Shown here one piece after another: positions 27,961 through 39,784 of a DNA stretch of 64,000 nucleotides (its first letter is position 1; every line of letters starts with the position of its first letter). The notes beneath the pieces are model-generated. The model saw only the letters and a list, made by a program, of their open reading frames with translations. It ran no database searches and was not told the origin of the DNA. Origin of the DNA: Vreelandella arcis (GTDB lineage Bacteria > Pseudomonadota > Gammaproteobacteria > Pseudomonadales > Halomonadaceae); NCBI RefSeq assembly GCF_900103865.1, contig NZ_FNII01000010.1, forward strand, positions 62,001-126,000, in the 5' to 3' direction. A program made the translations under genes and the position numbers.

Positions 27961-29107
27961 ATGGGCAGGCTATTAGCGTCTTCTTGGCGCCACCGAGTGC
28001 GCGGCACGCTGGTGGCGCTGCTGATGGTAGGTGCCACACTGGCAGCGGTGTTTTTCCTGACCCGCCAGCACAGCATTGCTCAGCAAACCCGCCAGCAAGG
28101 CGCTGATAACGCTCTGCTGCAGGTGACGACCGAGGCCCTGGAGCAAGCCGAACAGCTGCAGCGCGATGTACGCTTAACCGGGCGTGTGGTGGCGCGCCAG
28201 TCGGTATCACTGGCGTTCGAACCCGCGGGTCGGGTTATTGCTGTGTCAGCAGACAGAGGCGATGCGGTTGAGCAGGGGGATGTGCTTGCCACGCTGGATA
28301 CCCGCCGATTGGAAAGCCGCTTAGCGGAGGTAGCCGCGCGGAGTGAAGAAGCCCGTGCCAGCCTCGCCCTGGCTCAGCGCCAGGAGGAGCGTGAAGCACA
28401 GCTAAACCAGAATAACTTTGCCAGCCGCACCGCACTGGATCAGGCCCGGACAGATCGACTGACCCTTCAGGCTCGCCTGGCGGCGCTGGCAGCCGAGCGC
28501 GATAGCCTTACCGCCGATTTGGATGACAGCACGTTAAAAGCGCCCTTTGCCGGACGAGTGATCGAGCGCCATGTCAGTGTCGGCAGCTTGGTGAGTAGCG
28601 GCACTACCGCTTTTGATCTTATCGATGTCGAGCAGTTAGAAGCACATCTTGGCCTACCTGCAGTGCTGGCCGAGACGTTTACCCCAGGCGAAACCGTTGA
28701 GCTGAGCGTCAATGGCGAGGAGGTCAACGGAGAGGTGCGCGCTCGGCTTCCCCAGGTTGACCGTGACAGCCGTACCCAGACGCTGGTGGTATCGCTGGAA
28801 GCCCCAGACCACGCCGTGCCCGGCGATCTGGCAGAATTGCGCTACACGATCACCGAGCCCGCAAGCGGATATTGGGTGCCGTTGGACTCTCTGCAAGCAG
28901 CTGACCGTGGCCAGTGGAACATCTTGGTGGCCGAGCCGCTAGAGAACGATCACTACCGTGTGGCCCAGGCCAGTGTGGAGCTGCTGCATAGTGAAGGCGA
29001 CCAAGCCTTTGTGCGCGGCACGCTGGCACCGGGTATGTGGCTGATCACCAGTGGCACCCACCGGATTACGCCAGGTCAGCAGGTCACGCTGAGCGAGGAC
29101 GTGGCCC

Positions 29108-29121
<14 letters not shown>
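27961..29121 (+). CDS. RND efflux periplasmic adaptor (HlyD/AcrA-like)
   Basis: A 386-residue membrane-fusion protein. An N-terminal signal anchor (LVALLMVGATLAAVFFL, ~residues 16-33) is followed by a barrel-sandwich segment (LTGRVVARQSVSLAFEPAGRVIAVSADRGDAVEQGDVLATLD), an alpha-hairpin coiled coil (~105-175, EEARASLALAQRQEER) and the second half of the lipoyl domain (LKAPFAGRVIERHVSVGSLV). It links the inner-membrane RND pump to an outer-membrane channel that is not encoded here. It overlaps the pump gene by 14 bases. Confidence 0.9.
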
Positions 29122-32932
<3,811 letters not shown>

Positions 32933-33073
32933 TCAAGTCAACATTGCGTTCACTTTATAGTGCGGGAAGTAACGCGCTTAGGGCCAGTTAATTTGATCAA
33001 CTGTGACATCGACTGTCCTACCTGCGAGGCATGTTTGGCTCTATAGAAGGACGAGTAGATATCACTAGGCTGA

Positions 33074-33286
33074 TCGGTAAACTATTGCCGAATCCCATAC
33101 GCTGCCGAAGCGCTTTATCAAGCCATTGAAGAAGCGACTGAGGCGCTACCCCAGCATCCCTACCTGTATCGCCCAGGTCGCGTTGTAGGTACGCGAGAAG
33201 ACGTGGTAAACCCCAACTATATCCGCTTAGCAGCAGGCTTTATTGAGATCGTTCACGTCCTGCACGCACGCCAGGAATATCCTTAG
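33074..33286 (+). pseudogene. Remnant of a RelE/ParE-family toxin
   Basis: An open frame of 70 codons without a usable start. Its translation contains AAEALYQAIEEATEALPQHP, YLYRPGRVVGTREDVVNPNY and IEIVHVLHARQEYP, the typical end of ParE-type toxins (GRxxGTREMVVxxNY ... VEIxRVLHARQQ). The N-terminal ~30 residues are missing, and the strand between NY and IEIV, normally IVVYRV plus a loop, is shortened to IRLAAGF. No antitoxin gene is visible beside it. It is probably a dead toxin left by a lost toxin-antitoxin module. Confidence 0.75.
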
Positions 33287-33293
33287 CTAATCA

Positions 33294-34055
33294 TTACCCC
33301 AACTGTCGGCGCCAGCGGTTCTCAATGGTATCCAACTCTGCCGGGCCGTAATGCGCATGGTCATGCTGCCCGTAGTACGCCCATAATTGGTCGCCGTAAT
33401 CGAAGTGCCACCATTCGCTGGGCAGGTTGGTGAAGCCTTGCTGGTGCATGGTGTGATACAGCAAGCGGCGGTGATCCCGCGCCTTATGCTGCTGCGGCGT
33501 TAACGTTTCCAGATGCTCAAAATAGTCGCTGTGAGACGCCGGTAGCGCCTCGTCAAACAGGGTGCCCATATCCAGCGGCAGGCCATCGGCATCACAGAGC
33601 GTGACGTCGACGGCGCCGCCGGTGAGGTGCGGACTGGGGGCTAAAGGGTCGCGGCTGGGTACTGAGACAAACTCCCTTGTCCTTTCCAGTAGTTCCGCTT
33701 CACTGAGGTCAGGCTGGTGATGGTGGATGGCTTCCTGCAGGGTATCAAACAAGTATTGCTGCACCCGCCATGGCCGCCAGCCGTCCAGTACGATTAAACC
33801 GATACCCTCGGGTAAGCTGCGCGCCGCGGTGAGCAATGCCCGATAAACCCCTTCACGCACAAAACACTCCGGGATCGCGCCGGGAATACCCAGCCGAGCG
33901 TAGGCGGGGTAGACGCTGACCGGTGCGGGGGCGAGACTCATCGGTACCAGGCGCTCACCGTTATCTTCAATAGGCGCTCGGCGCAGCTGCTCCCAGCAGG
34001 GGGCTGGGTGGCTGGGTATAGGCGGAAGAGTCTTCAGTAGTGTGTTTAAAGGCAT
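33294..34055 (-). CDS. ddpX: D-alanyl-D-alanine dipeptidase (VanX/DdpX, peptidase M15D)
   Basis: A 253-residue zinc dipeptidase that splits D-Ala-D-Ala. Zinc and catalytic residues are visible: H143 and D150 in SPHLTGGAVDV, and E214 and H217 in SEWWHFDYG. The substrate arginine lies in LDGWRPWRVQQ (R94). No signal peptide is seen, so it acts in the cytosol on imported dipeptide, as in E. coli DdpX. The ATG at 34055 is chosen for family length; the open frame extends to 34163. It is the last gene of the TRAP operon, 20 bases after dctM. A role in vancomycin resistance is unlikely without vanHA. Confidence 0.88.
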   Translation of the reverse strand: MPLNTLLKTLPPIPSHPAPCWEQLRRAPIEDNGERLVPMSLAPAPVSVYPAYARLGIPGAIPECFVREGVYRALLTAARSLPEGIGLIVLDGWRPWRVQQYLFDTLQEAIHHHQPDLSEAELLERTREFVSVPSRDPLAPSPHLTGGAVDVTLCDADGLPLDMGTLFDEALPASHSDYFEHLETLTPQQHKARDHRRLLYHTMHQQGFTNLPSEWWHFDYGDQLWAYYGQHDHAHYGPAELDTIENRWRRQLG

Positions 34056-34075
34056 TATGTTATCCAAGCTGGTTA

Positions 34076-35350
34076 TCAAAACTGAGTAGGCAACCACAGC
34101 GTCAGCGATGGAAATAAGATTAATAGAATAAGCACCGCAATCGCTGTCAGCACAAAGGGCCAAATGGTTTTGAACAGCGACACTATCTCTAGCCGACTGA
34201 CCGCGGCGGCCACGAACACACAGGCCCCCAGCGGTGGCGTGATCAAAGCGATGGTAATGTTCAGCGTGATAATGATACCCAGATGGATCGGGTCGATACC
34301 CGCCATCATGGCCACCGGCGCAAAGATAGGCGTGAGTAGCATCAATGCCGATACTTCTTCCATAAACATCCCGGTGACAAAGGTGACCGCGCTGAGCAGC
34401 AACAAAATAATCACGCTATTGTCCACGTAGGGCGCTAACAGCGAGACAAATTGCTCCGGCACCTGGGCATAGGAGAGCAGCCAGCTGATCGTCGCAGAAG
34501 CCGCCATGATCAGAAAAATCGCCGAGGTCAAGCGCGCTGTATCGACAATCGCTCGCCAGCACTCTTTCAGGCGTAACCCACCCAACACAAAGCCACATAT
34601 GGCGACATAAAGCGCTGTCAGCGCGCCGGATTCTGTGGGTGTCACAAAGCCAAGGACGATGCCGGCAACGATTATAAAGGGAGCGATAAGTGCAGGGAGA
34701 GCGGTGACGAAGGCCATGCCTAGCTGGCCAATGGAAGGCAGCTGACCGCTTTTGGGGAGTCGGTGACGCCAGGCATACCAGGCATTCATGCCCATAAAGG
34801 CAACACCCAGCAGCAGACCCGGCACGACACCCGCCAGAAATAGATCGCCTACTGAGGTGTTCGTCAGTGAAGCGTAGAGGATCATAAAAATACTGGGGGG
34901 AATAATCGGGCCGATCAGCGAGCTACCGGCGGTCAACCCAGCGGCAAAGGCTCTTGAGTAGCCCTCCTTCTCCATGGCCGGTACTAACAGCGACCCCAGT
35001 GCCGAAGTATCCGCCACCGCTGAGCCATTGACGCCTGCGAAGAAAACGCTCGACACCACGTTGACGTGGCCCATGCCTCCCCGCAAGTGCCCCACTATCA
35101 GGCGAGCGAATCCCATCAGGCGCTCTGTTAAGCCACTGACGTTCATCAGGTTGCCAGCGAAGATGAATAACGGAATAGCCATCAAGGAGAACACATTGAT
35201 ACCGCCAAAGAATTGCTGGGGCAGCATACGTGGAATCATCGAAGGGTCGACAAACAGAAATCCCACTATCGCGGTGGTCAGTAGCGCGATGAAAAGAGGA
35301 AGCCCAAGCAAAACGTGGCCGAGGAAAACCGCCAGCATAGTAAGCGTCAT
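34076..35350 (-). CDS. TRAP transporter large permease (DctM family), second system
   Basis: A 424-residue DctM protein with about 12 membrane segments. Hallmarks are the FFAGVNGSAVADTSALGSLLVPAM segment, GSSLIGPIIPPSIFMILYASLTNTSVGDLF, FVTPTESGALTALY and ITPPLGACVFVAAAVS. AGAGGACAA precedes the ATG at 35350, and the start overlaps the dctQ stop by 4 bases (ATGA). It is cotranscribed with the receptor and small permease and followed by the D-Ala-D-Ala dipeptidase, which hints at a D-amino acid or dipeptide-related substrate. This is inference. Confidence 0.92.
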   Translation of the reverse strand: MTLTMLAVFLGHVLLGLPLFIALLTTAIVGFLFVDPSMIPRMLPQQFFGGINVFSLMAIPLFIFAGNLMNVSGLTERLMGFARLIVGHLRGGMGHVNVVSSVFFAGVNGSAVADTSALGSLLVPAMEKEGYSRAFAAGLTAGSSLIGPIIPPSIFMILYASLTNTSVGDLFLAGVVPGLLLGVAFMGMNAWYAWRHRLPKSGQLPSIGQLGMAFVTALPALIAPFIIVAGIVLGFVTPTESGALTALYVAICGFVLGGLRLKECWRAIVDTARLTSAIFLIMAASATISWLLSYAQVPEQFVSLLAPYVDNSVIILLLLSAVTFVTGMFMEEVSALMLLTPIFAPVAMMAGIDPIHLGIIITLNITIALITPPLGACVFVAAAVSRLEIVSLFKTIWPFVLTAIAVLILLILFPSLTLWLPTQF

Positions 35351-35838
35351 AGGTTGTCCTCTACGGTTTTGAGTGGCGCAGGGCCATAAAGCAGTACATG
35401 CCAAGTCAGTAGTAAAAAGCCAACGGGTAGCGAGAGGAGTGGCACCGTGCGGCTAATGCCAAGCCCTGATGTGGTAAACATGCTGACCGAGAGCGCATAG
35501 CGATAGCTTACCCATGCGCCCCCCGCTGCAATCAGTAGGGTGAGTAGCCACTGGTACACATTCAGCAAACGAGCGAAGGAAGTTGGCAGCAGCTTCTCCA
35601 ACAGGCCAACGCGCATGTGACCCCCTTCCGACCAGACGGCGCCAGCGGCGAGCATCACGGTGGCGATGATCAAGAAGCGGGATAGCTCATCTGTCCAGAT
35701 AGGCGCGCCACCGGCGATGTAGCGGGCAAACACGCCATACAATATGGCCGCAACATTGAGGGTTAGCAGCGCGCCCGCCATCGTTAGGGTAACAGGGCGG
35801 CTGATCGCCAAAAGACGGGATCGAAGCGTATTAAACAT
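35347..35838 (-). CDS. TRAP transporter small permease (DctQ family), second system
   Basis: A 163-residue membrane protein with four hydrophobic segments. WTDELSRFLIIATVMLAAGAVWSEGGHMRVGLL is the conserved DctQ core, with the E-L-x-R and G-x-H-x-R-V elements. GGAAGG lies upstream of the ATG. It forms the membrane complex with the large permease that overlaps it by 4 bases. About 140 bases separate it from the receptor gene; this gap contains short direct repeats of the form 'tattaagtactgg' at 35878-35910. Confidence 0.87.
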   Translation of the reverse strand: MFNTLRSRLLAISRPVTLTMAGALLTLNVAAILYGVFARYIAGGAPIWTDELSRFLIIATVMLAAGAVWSEGGHMRVGLLEKLLPTSFARLLNVYQWLLTLLIAAGGAWVSYRYALSVSMFTTSGLGISRTVPLLSLPVGFLLLTWHVLLYGPAPLKTVEDNL

Positions 35839-35979
35839 GTCAGCCTTCCATGAAGCACAGAAACGTTAAGCACTAGAACATTAAGTACTGGGATATTAAG
35901 TACTGGAAATAGGGGACCGGTAAGGTGCCAGCCCCTGTTGTTGCCATCGTTGCAATGGTTACAACGGTGTTAACAGCCG

Positions 35980-37029
35980 TTATTCGAGCAGATCGCTCAT
36001 GCCCGCATCTTCCAGCGCCATATCGATCCAGCGTTGCTCGATATCACGTTCTTCGAGCCATTCAAGATAAGCGGGCTGACCAATCTCGCGGAAAGCGGTG
36101 AGTTCCTCTTCAGAGGGACGAATCACTTCCATACCTTGTTCTTCCAGGTAGGCGATACGTGAATCGACCTGCTCTTCATTATGCTCACGGGCATTGTGGT
36201 TAGCTTCGGCGACGGCTTCCTGAAAGGCATCACGAAGCTCGTCATCCCAACCAGCGATCATGTCGCTGTTGCCCACCAGGAACTGGTTCGAGTACTGGAT
36301 ATTGGCCAGGGTAAGGTAGTCCTGCACTTCGTAAAGGCTGCCCAGGATGATATACATCGGCGGGTTCATTTGGCCGTCCGCTACCCCAGTGCGCAGTGCC
36401 ATGTAGGTTTCTGTCCAGGGCACGGGCGTGCCTGATGCGCCGAAGGACTCATAGAGAGCAACCTGGCTGGGATCCATGGCCCGAAAACGCAGCCCTTCAA
36501 AGTCGTCAGGACTGCTGATAGGCCTTTCGTTATTGGTGAACGCTAAAAAGCCGCCTTCTTCCACGACTGCCAGCATATCGATGCCGGCACGCTCCTTCAG
36601 CGCCTCACTGACTTCTTGCCAATACTCACCTTCATCGAAGAAGGTGCGGGCCGCATCAAAATCGTCGAACAGAAACGGAATAGCACTGACGAAAATCTCA
36701 TCGACGAGAGGCGAGACACCCGCAAAGGACGCCACGTTGAGCATCGGCGTGCTCATGGTCTGTTCCATGCGCTCCTGCTCTTCGCCCAGCGAGCTATTGG
36801 GATATAGCTCTAATTGAATCTGGTTGTCGGTTTTTTCCTCAACCAGTTCCTTTAGGTTAGTGGCAAAGACGTGTACGGCATTCTTTTCGGGGTCGGGGGC
36901 GCCGTTGTAACCCAAATTGATAGTGGTCTCGGCGATGGCATTGCCAGTCATTAGGGCAGAGCCGATCAGGCAAGCCGAGAGGAGCCGCTTGGGTGAAAAG
37001 CGTTGAGTCAACATAGGGTGAGTAAACAT
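35980..37029 (-). CDS. TRAP transporter substrate-binding protein (DctP family), second system
   Basis: A 349-residue periplasmic receptor with a long signal peptide (hydrophobic LLSACLIGSALMTGNAIA, cleaved before ETTINLGY). The family core is present: NSSLGEEQERMEQTMS, the ligand arginine in GLRFRAMDPSQVALYESFGASGTPVPWTETYMALRTGVADGQMNPP. AGGAG before the ATG at 37029 fixes the start. It belongs to the DctP group that binds carboxylate-bearing ligands; the ligand here is unknown. A LysR gene lies directly upstream, with a candidate operator between. Confidence 0.9.
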   Translation of the reverse strand: MFTHPMLTQRFSPKRLLSACLIGSALMTGNAIAETTINLGYNGAPDPEKNAVHVFATNLKELVEEKTDNQIQLELYPNSSLGEEQERMEQTMSTPMLNVASFAGVSPLVDEIFVSAIPFLFDDFDAARTFFDEGEYWQEVSEALKERAGIDMLAVVEEGGFLAFTNNERPISSPDDFEGLRFRAMDPSQVALYESFGASGTPVPWTETYMALRTGVADGQMNPPMYIILGSLYEVQDYLTLANIQYSNQFLVGNSDMIAGWDDELRDAFQEAVAEANHNAREHNEEQVDSRIAYLEEQGMEVIRPSEEELTAFREIGQPAYLEWLEERDIEQRWIDMALEDAGMSDLLE

Positions 37030-37115
37030 AGTAAGTCTCCTGGTTTATTGTCGTGAGCTATGAGGCGCTAAGGGCGCGTTATTGGATTTATAAGGAGCGC
37101 CTTACTGGAAGACTA

Positions 37116-37143
37116 GGTATTGATGTGTTGACTATGCAATACC
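37116..37143. promoter_or_regulatory. Candidate LysR operator upstream of the second TRAP operon
   Basis: GGTATTG (37116-37122) and CAATACC (37137-37143) form a perfect 7-bp inverted repeat with a 14-base spacer. It starts about 90 bases before the receptor gene and just after the lysR stop. It fits a LysR-type box, but the assignment is a guess from position. Confidence 0.5.
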
Positions 37144-37156
37144 CAAGCTGTGGCTT

Positions 37157-38083
37157 TTATTGCAACAGCCGTGGCGCATCGGCCGAGAAAAAGCGCATGC
37201 CTGTGTGCAAATGATCGATACAAGTGGTTGAGGCGACCGTAAGTTCCTGTCCTTTCAGGCTAACAATTTGTGCCCGCGTACCGTTCATTACCGGGTACTG
37301 CATGGGCAGCGTGAAGATCTCACCTCGCTCAATCTCATCCGCTACCGTGATTTCGGGCATAAACGTAACGCCAATGCCTGAGCGAACAAAATTCTTTAAA
37401 ACTGAAACAGAGTTGGTATGTAGGCGTGCTTCAAGATGAATACGCTCCTGGTGAGCCACCATATTGACCATCTGCCGCATACCGAATGGGTTATCCATCA
37501 AAGCCAGCGGCCAATCCTTTAAGTCATGCAGTGTCACTGGGCGTTGCAGCTCACTGAGCGGATGATTGGGAGGCACAATGACATCGAGTGGCTGGCGCGT
37601 TTCCACATGGCAGTAAAGCTGTGGGTCTACCGGTGGTGCGTAAAGTAGCGCTATATCCACTTCACGATCTTTTAGTAGCGACATCGCCTCATTAACGCCC
37701 GCCATGCGGATTTCGACATTGATACCTGAAAACGCTGACATAAAAGTGCCTAACGGTGCGGCAATTAAGTCAGCGATAAACCCTTCTCCCACAGCAATAC
37801 GAACTTCGCCTTTCGCCAGGCTCTGCAGTGCCATGATTTGGGATAGCACCGCCTCTTCCGATGCCCGCTGGGCATGGAAATGATGCACCAGTAGCTGACC
37901 CGCTGCGGTTGCGCGCATGCCGCGCCCGTGCCGCTCGCATAGCTGGGTATCCAGTTCTTCTTCAAGTGCTTTTAATTGGCGACTAACGGCAGAGGCATCG
38001 ACATTTAGGTGGGCCGCGGCGCGCCTGAGCGAGCCTCGGCGAATGACTTCATTGAGGTAAGTTAATGCACGCTGATTAAGCAT
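37157..38083 (-). CDS. LysR-family transcriptional regulator
   Basis: A 308-residue LysR regulator with a helix-turn-helix at ~15-65 (VIRRGSLRRAAAHLNVDASAVSRQLKALEEELDTQLCERHGRGM) and an effector domain from ~92 (GEVRIAVGEGFIADLIAAPLG) to the end. SGIGVTFMPEITVADEIERGEIFTLP near residue 245 is typical. It lies between dadA and the TRAP/ddpX operon, all on the same strand. A palindrome lies just downstream, in front of the TRAP receptor gene. Control of the TRAP operon is the simplest reading. Confidence 0.88.
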   Translation of the reverse strand: MLNQRALTYLNEVIRRGSLRRAAAHLNVDASAVSRQLKALEEELDTQLCERHGRGMRATAAGQLLVHHFHAQRASEEAVLSQIMALQSLAKGEVRIAVGEGFIADLIAAPLGTFMSAFSGINVEIRMAGVNEAMSLLKDREVDIALLYAPPVDPQLYCHVETRQPLDVIVPPNHPLSELQRPVTLHDLKDWPLALMDNPFGMRQMVNMVAHQERIHLEARLHTNSVSVLKNFVRSGIGVTFMPEITVADEIERGEIFTLPMQYPVMNGTRAQIVSLKGQELTVASTTCIDHLHTGMRFFSADAPRLLQ

Positions 38084-38157
38084 AAATACACCTGATCATA
38101 AGGTGTCATACATATTAACGGATGACCGCTTAGCAAGTGCAGTTGATGTAGGTAAGG

Positions 38158-39420
38158 CTAAGCGAGTGGTTGTGTCGATCGCTCGCTTTGTGAGTTTTTC
38201 GCCTCCACCGCATCCGCCAGCATGTCGGCGGTGATGGCAGAGAGCGTCCAGCCCAGGTGGCCGTGTCCGGTGTTGTAGAACACCGTGGGTAACTTGCCGG
38301 GGCCGACTTTGGGCAGCATGTTGGGGAGCATCGGGCGCAGCCCAGCCCAGGGCACCACGCGGCGGGTGCTGACGCCGGGGAAGCACTCTTCGACCCAGCG
38401 GATCAGCGGGCGGATGCGGTTGTCACGGATATCGCGATTAAAGCCGTTAAACTCGGCGGTACCCGCAATACGGAAGCGGTCATCGCCAAGGCGGCTGGTG
38501 ACCAGCTTGGTTTCATCATCCAGCAGGCTAACGGTTGGCGCTGCCTGTTGAGAGGCTTCGTCATCGAGCTGCACGGTAATCGAGTAGCCTTTTACCGGGT
38601 AAATATTCACACGGTCACCTAGTTTGGCGGCCAAGGCGCGGCTGCCCACCCCGGCGCATACCACCACGCTATCGAAGGTTTCGCGCACGGGTTCGCCGCC
38701 GAGCTCAGAGAGATCATCGGCGGTGATCCAGGAGTGCTGTTGATTGGCGCCGACATCCTGAACGCTGTGGCCATATTTAAGCGTTACGCCGCGGCGTTCA
38801 GCGGCTTGTGCCAGGCCATGGGTAAACTTGTGGATGTCGCCCGTGGCATCGCTTTCGGTGAAGAAGCCGCCGTAGTAGTTGCCCGCCAGGGTGGGTTCGA
38901 TGGCGCGCATCTCGTCGGGCGTCACCGGCTGTCGCTCGAGGCCGCCTTTGCTGAGTAGCTTGGAGACCTTGGCGGCGTGGTCATAGCCCGCTTTATCGCG
39001 GTAGATATGCAAGATGCCTTTCTGCTTTAAGTCGAAATCGATCTGTTCTTCCTGCGCCCACTGAAACAGGTGCTCGCGTGCCGCAATGGCCAAGCGCGCG
39101 GTTTCGGTGGTGTTGGCAGAGTAGCGGGGGATTGAAGCGATAAACTCGCCGAACCAGCTGAGCTTGTGCCAGCTCGGGCGGGGGTTTACCAGCAGCGGGG
39201 CGTCGTTTCGGAGCATCCAGCGCAGGCCCTTGATCACGGTTGGCCAGTGGTTCCACACTTCGGCATTGGAGGCCGAGAGCTGACCGCCGTTGGCGAATGA
39301 GGTCTCCATGGCGGCGTAGCGATGCTTTTCAAAAACGGTGACGTCATAGCCACGTTTGGCCAGGGCATAGGCGCTGGTAATGCCCGTGATACCACCACCG
39401 ATAACGGCAATGCGTTGCAT
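38158..39420 (-). CDS. dadA: D-amino-acid dehydrogenase (DadA family FAD oxidoreductase)
   Basis: A 420-residue FAD-dependent enzyme of the DadA/glycine-oxidase superfamily that deaminates D-amino acids to keto acids and passes electrons to the respiratory chain. The N terminus has the dinucleotide motif GGGITGITSAYALAKRGYDVTVFEK. The DadA-specific SFANGGQLSASNAEVWNHW follows, and the C terminus holds PWAGLRPMLPNMLPKVG and FYNTGHGHLGWTLS. The start at 39420 has GGAGAG upstream; the longer open frame runs through the riboswitch and is not coding. Expression should depend on the glycine riboswitch before it. Confidence 0.9.
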   Translation of the reverse strand: MQRIAVIGGGITGITSAYALAKRGYDVTVFEKHRYAAMETSFANGGQLSASNAEVWNHWPTVIKGLRWMLRNDAPLLVNPRPSWHKLSWFGEFIASIPRYSANTTETARLAIAAREHLFQWAQEEQIDFDLKQKGILHIYRDKAGYDHAAKVSKLLSKGGLERQPVTPDEMRAIEPTLAGNYYGGFFTESDATGDIHKFTHGLAQAAERRGVTLKYGHSVQDVGANQQHSWITADDLSELGGEPVRETFDSVVVCAGVGSRALAAKLGDRVNIYPVKGYSITVQLDDEASQQAAPTVSLLDDETKLVTSRLGDDRFRIAGTAEFNGFNRDIRDNRIRPLIRWVEECFPGVSTRRVVPWAGLRPMLPNMLPKVGPGKLPTVFYNTGHGHLGWTLSAITADMLADAVEAKNSQSERSTQPLA

Positions 39421-39488
39421 AAGTCTCTCCAGGTTGTATGAGCGTCGGGAATACCACCTAACGGCGTAACTGCTGCTGGGCGTACCCC

Positions 39489-39678
39489 TTCCGTCATGGA
39501 ACCTGAGAGATTCACGCACTCGCTGGCGCGCTTGCTCCTTCGGTGGGCTGAGTGACGCAGTCATCAGCCGCTCTTCGGAAAGTGATGGTGATAGCGGTCC
39601 GGTTGCCTGAGAGTTTCCGGGGTTGTTGCTCCTTCGGCGCTGGCGTCATCGGTTACTGATGCGCCAAGCTCTCCCGCT
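39489..39678 (-). ncRNA. Tandem glycine riboswitch upstream of dadA
   Basis: Two glycine (gcvT-type) aptamers lie in series on the minus strand. Aptamer 1 (39678-39593) has GGGAGAG, GCGCCGAAGGAGCAA and ACTCTCAGGCAACCGGACCG. Aptamer 2 (39583-39489) has AAGAGCGG, CACCGAAGGAGCAAG, ATCTCTCAGG and TGACGG. The CCGAAGGAGCAA and CTCTCAGG cores occur in both. The end is ~70 bases before the dadA ATG. The tandem layout gives glycine-dependent control, usually as an ON switch. The expression platform could not be decided by eye. Confidence 0.93.
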
Positions 39679-39784
39679 ATTACGTTGTTCTTGGTAAAGC
39701 GTCTTTATAAAACGTTTGTGTTTTTAACGTTATCAGCTTCACGATGAAATACGACCAAGGTCGTGAACGTTTATTCCACGGGGC

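Noticed and set aside
39421-39564. N-terminal extension of dadA by 48 codons
   Set aside because: It runs through the second glycine aptamer; the ATG at 39420 has a good ribosome site and gives the family's normal N terminus.
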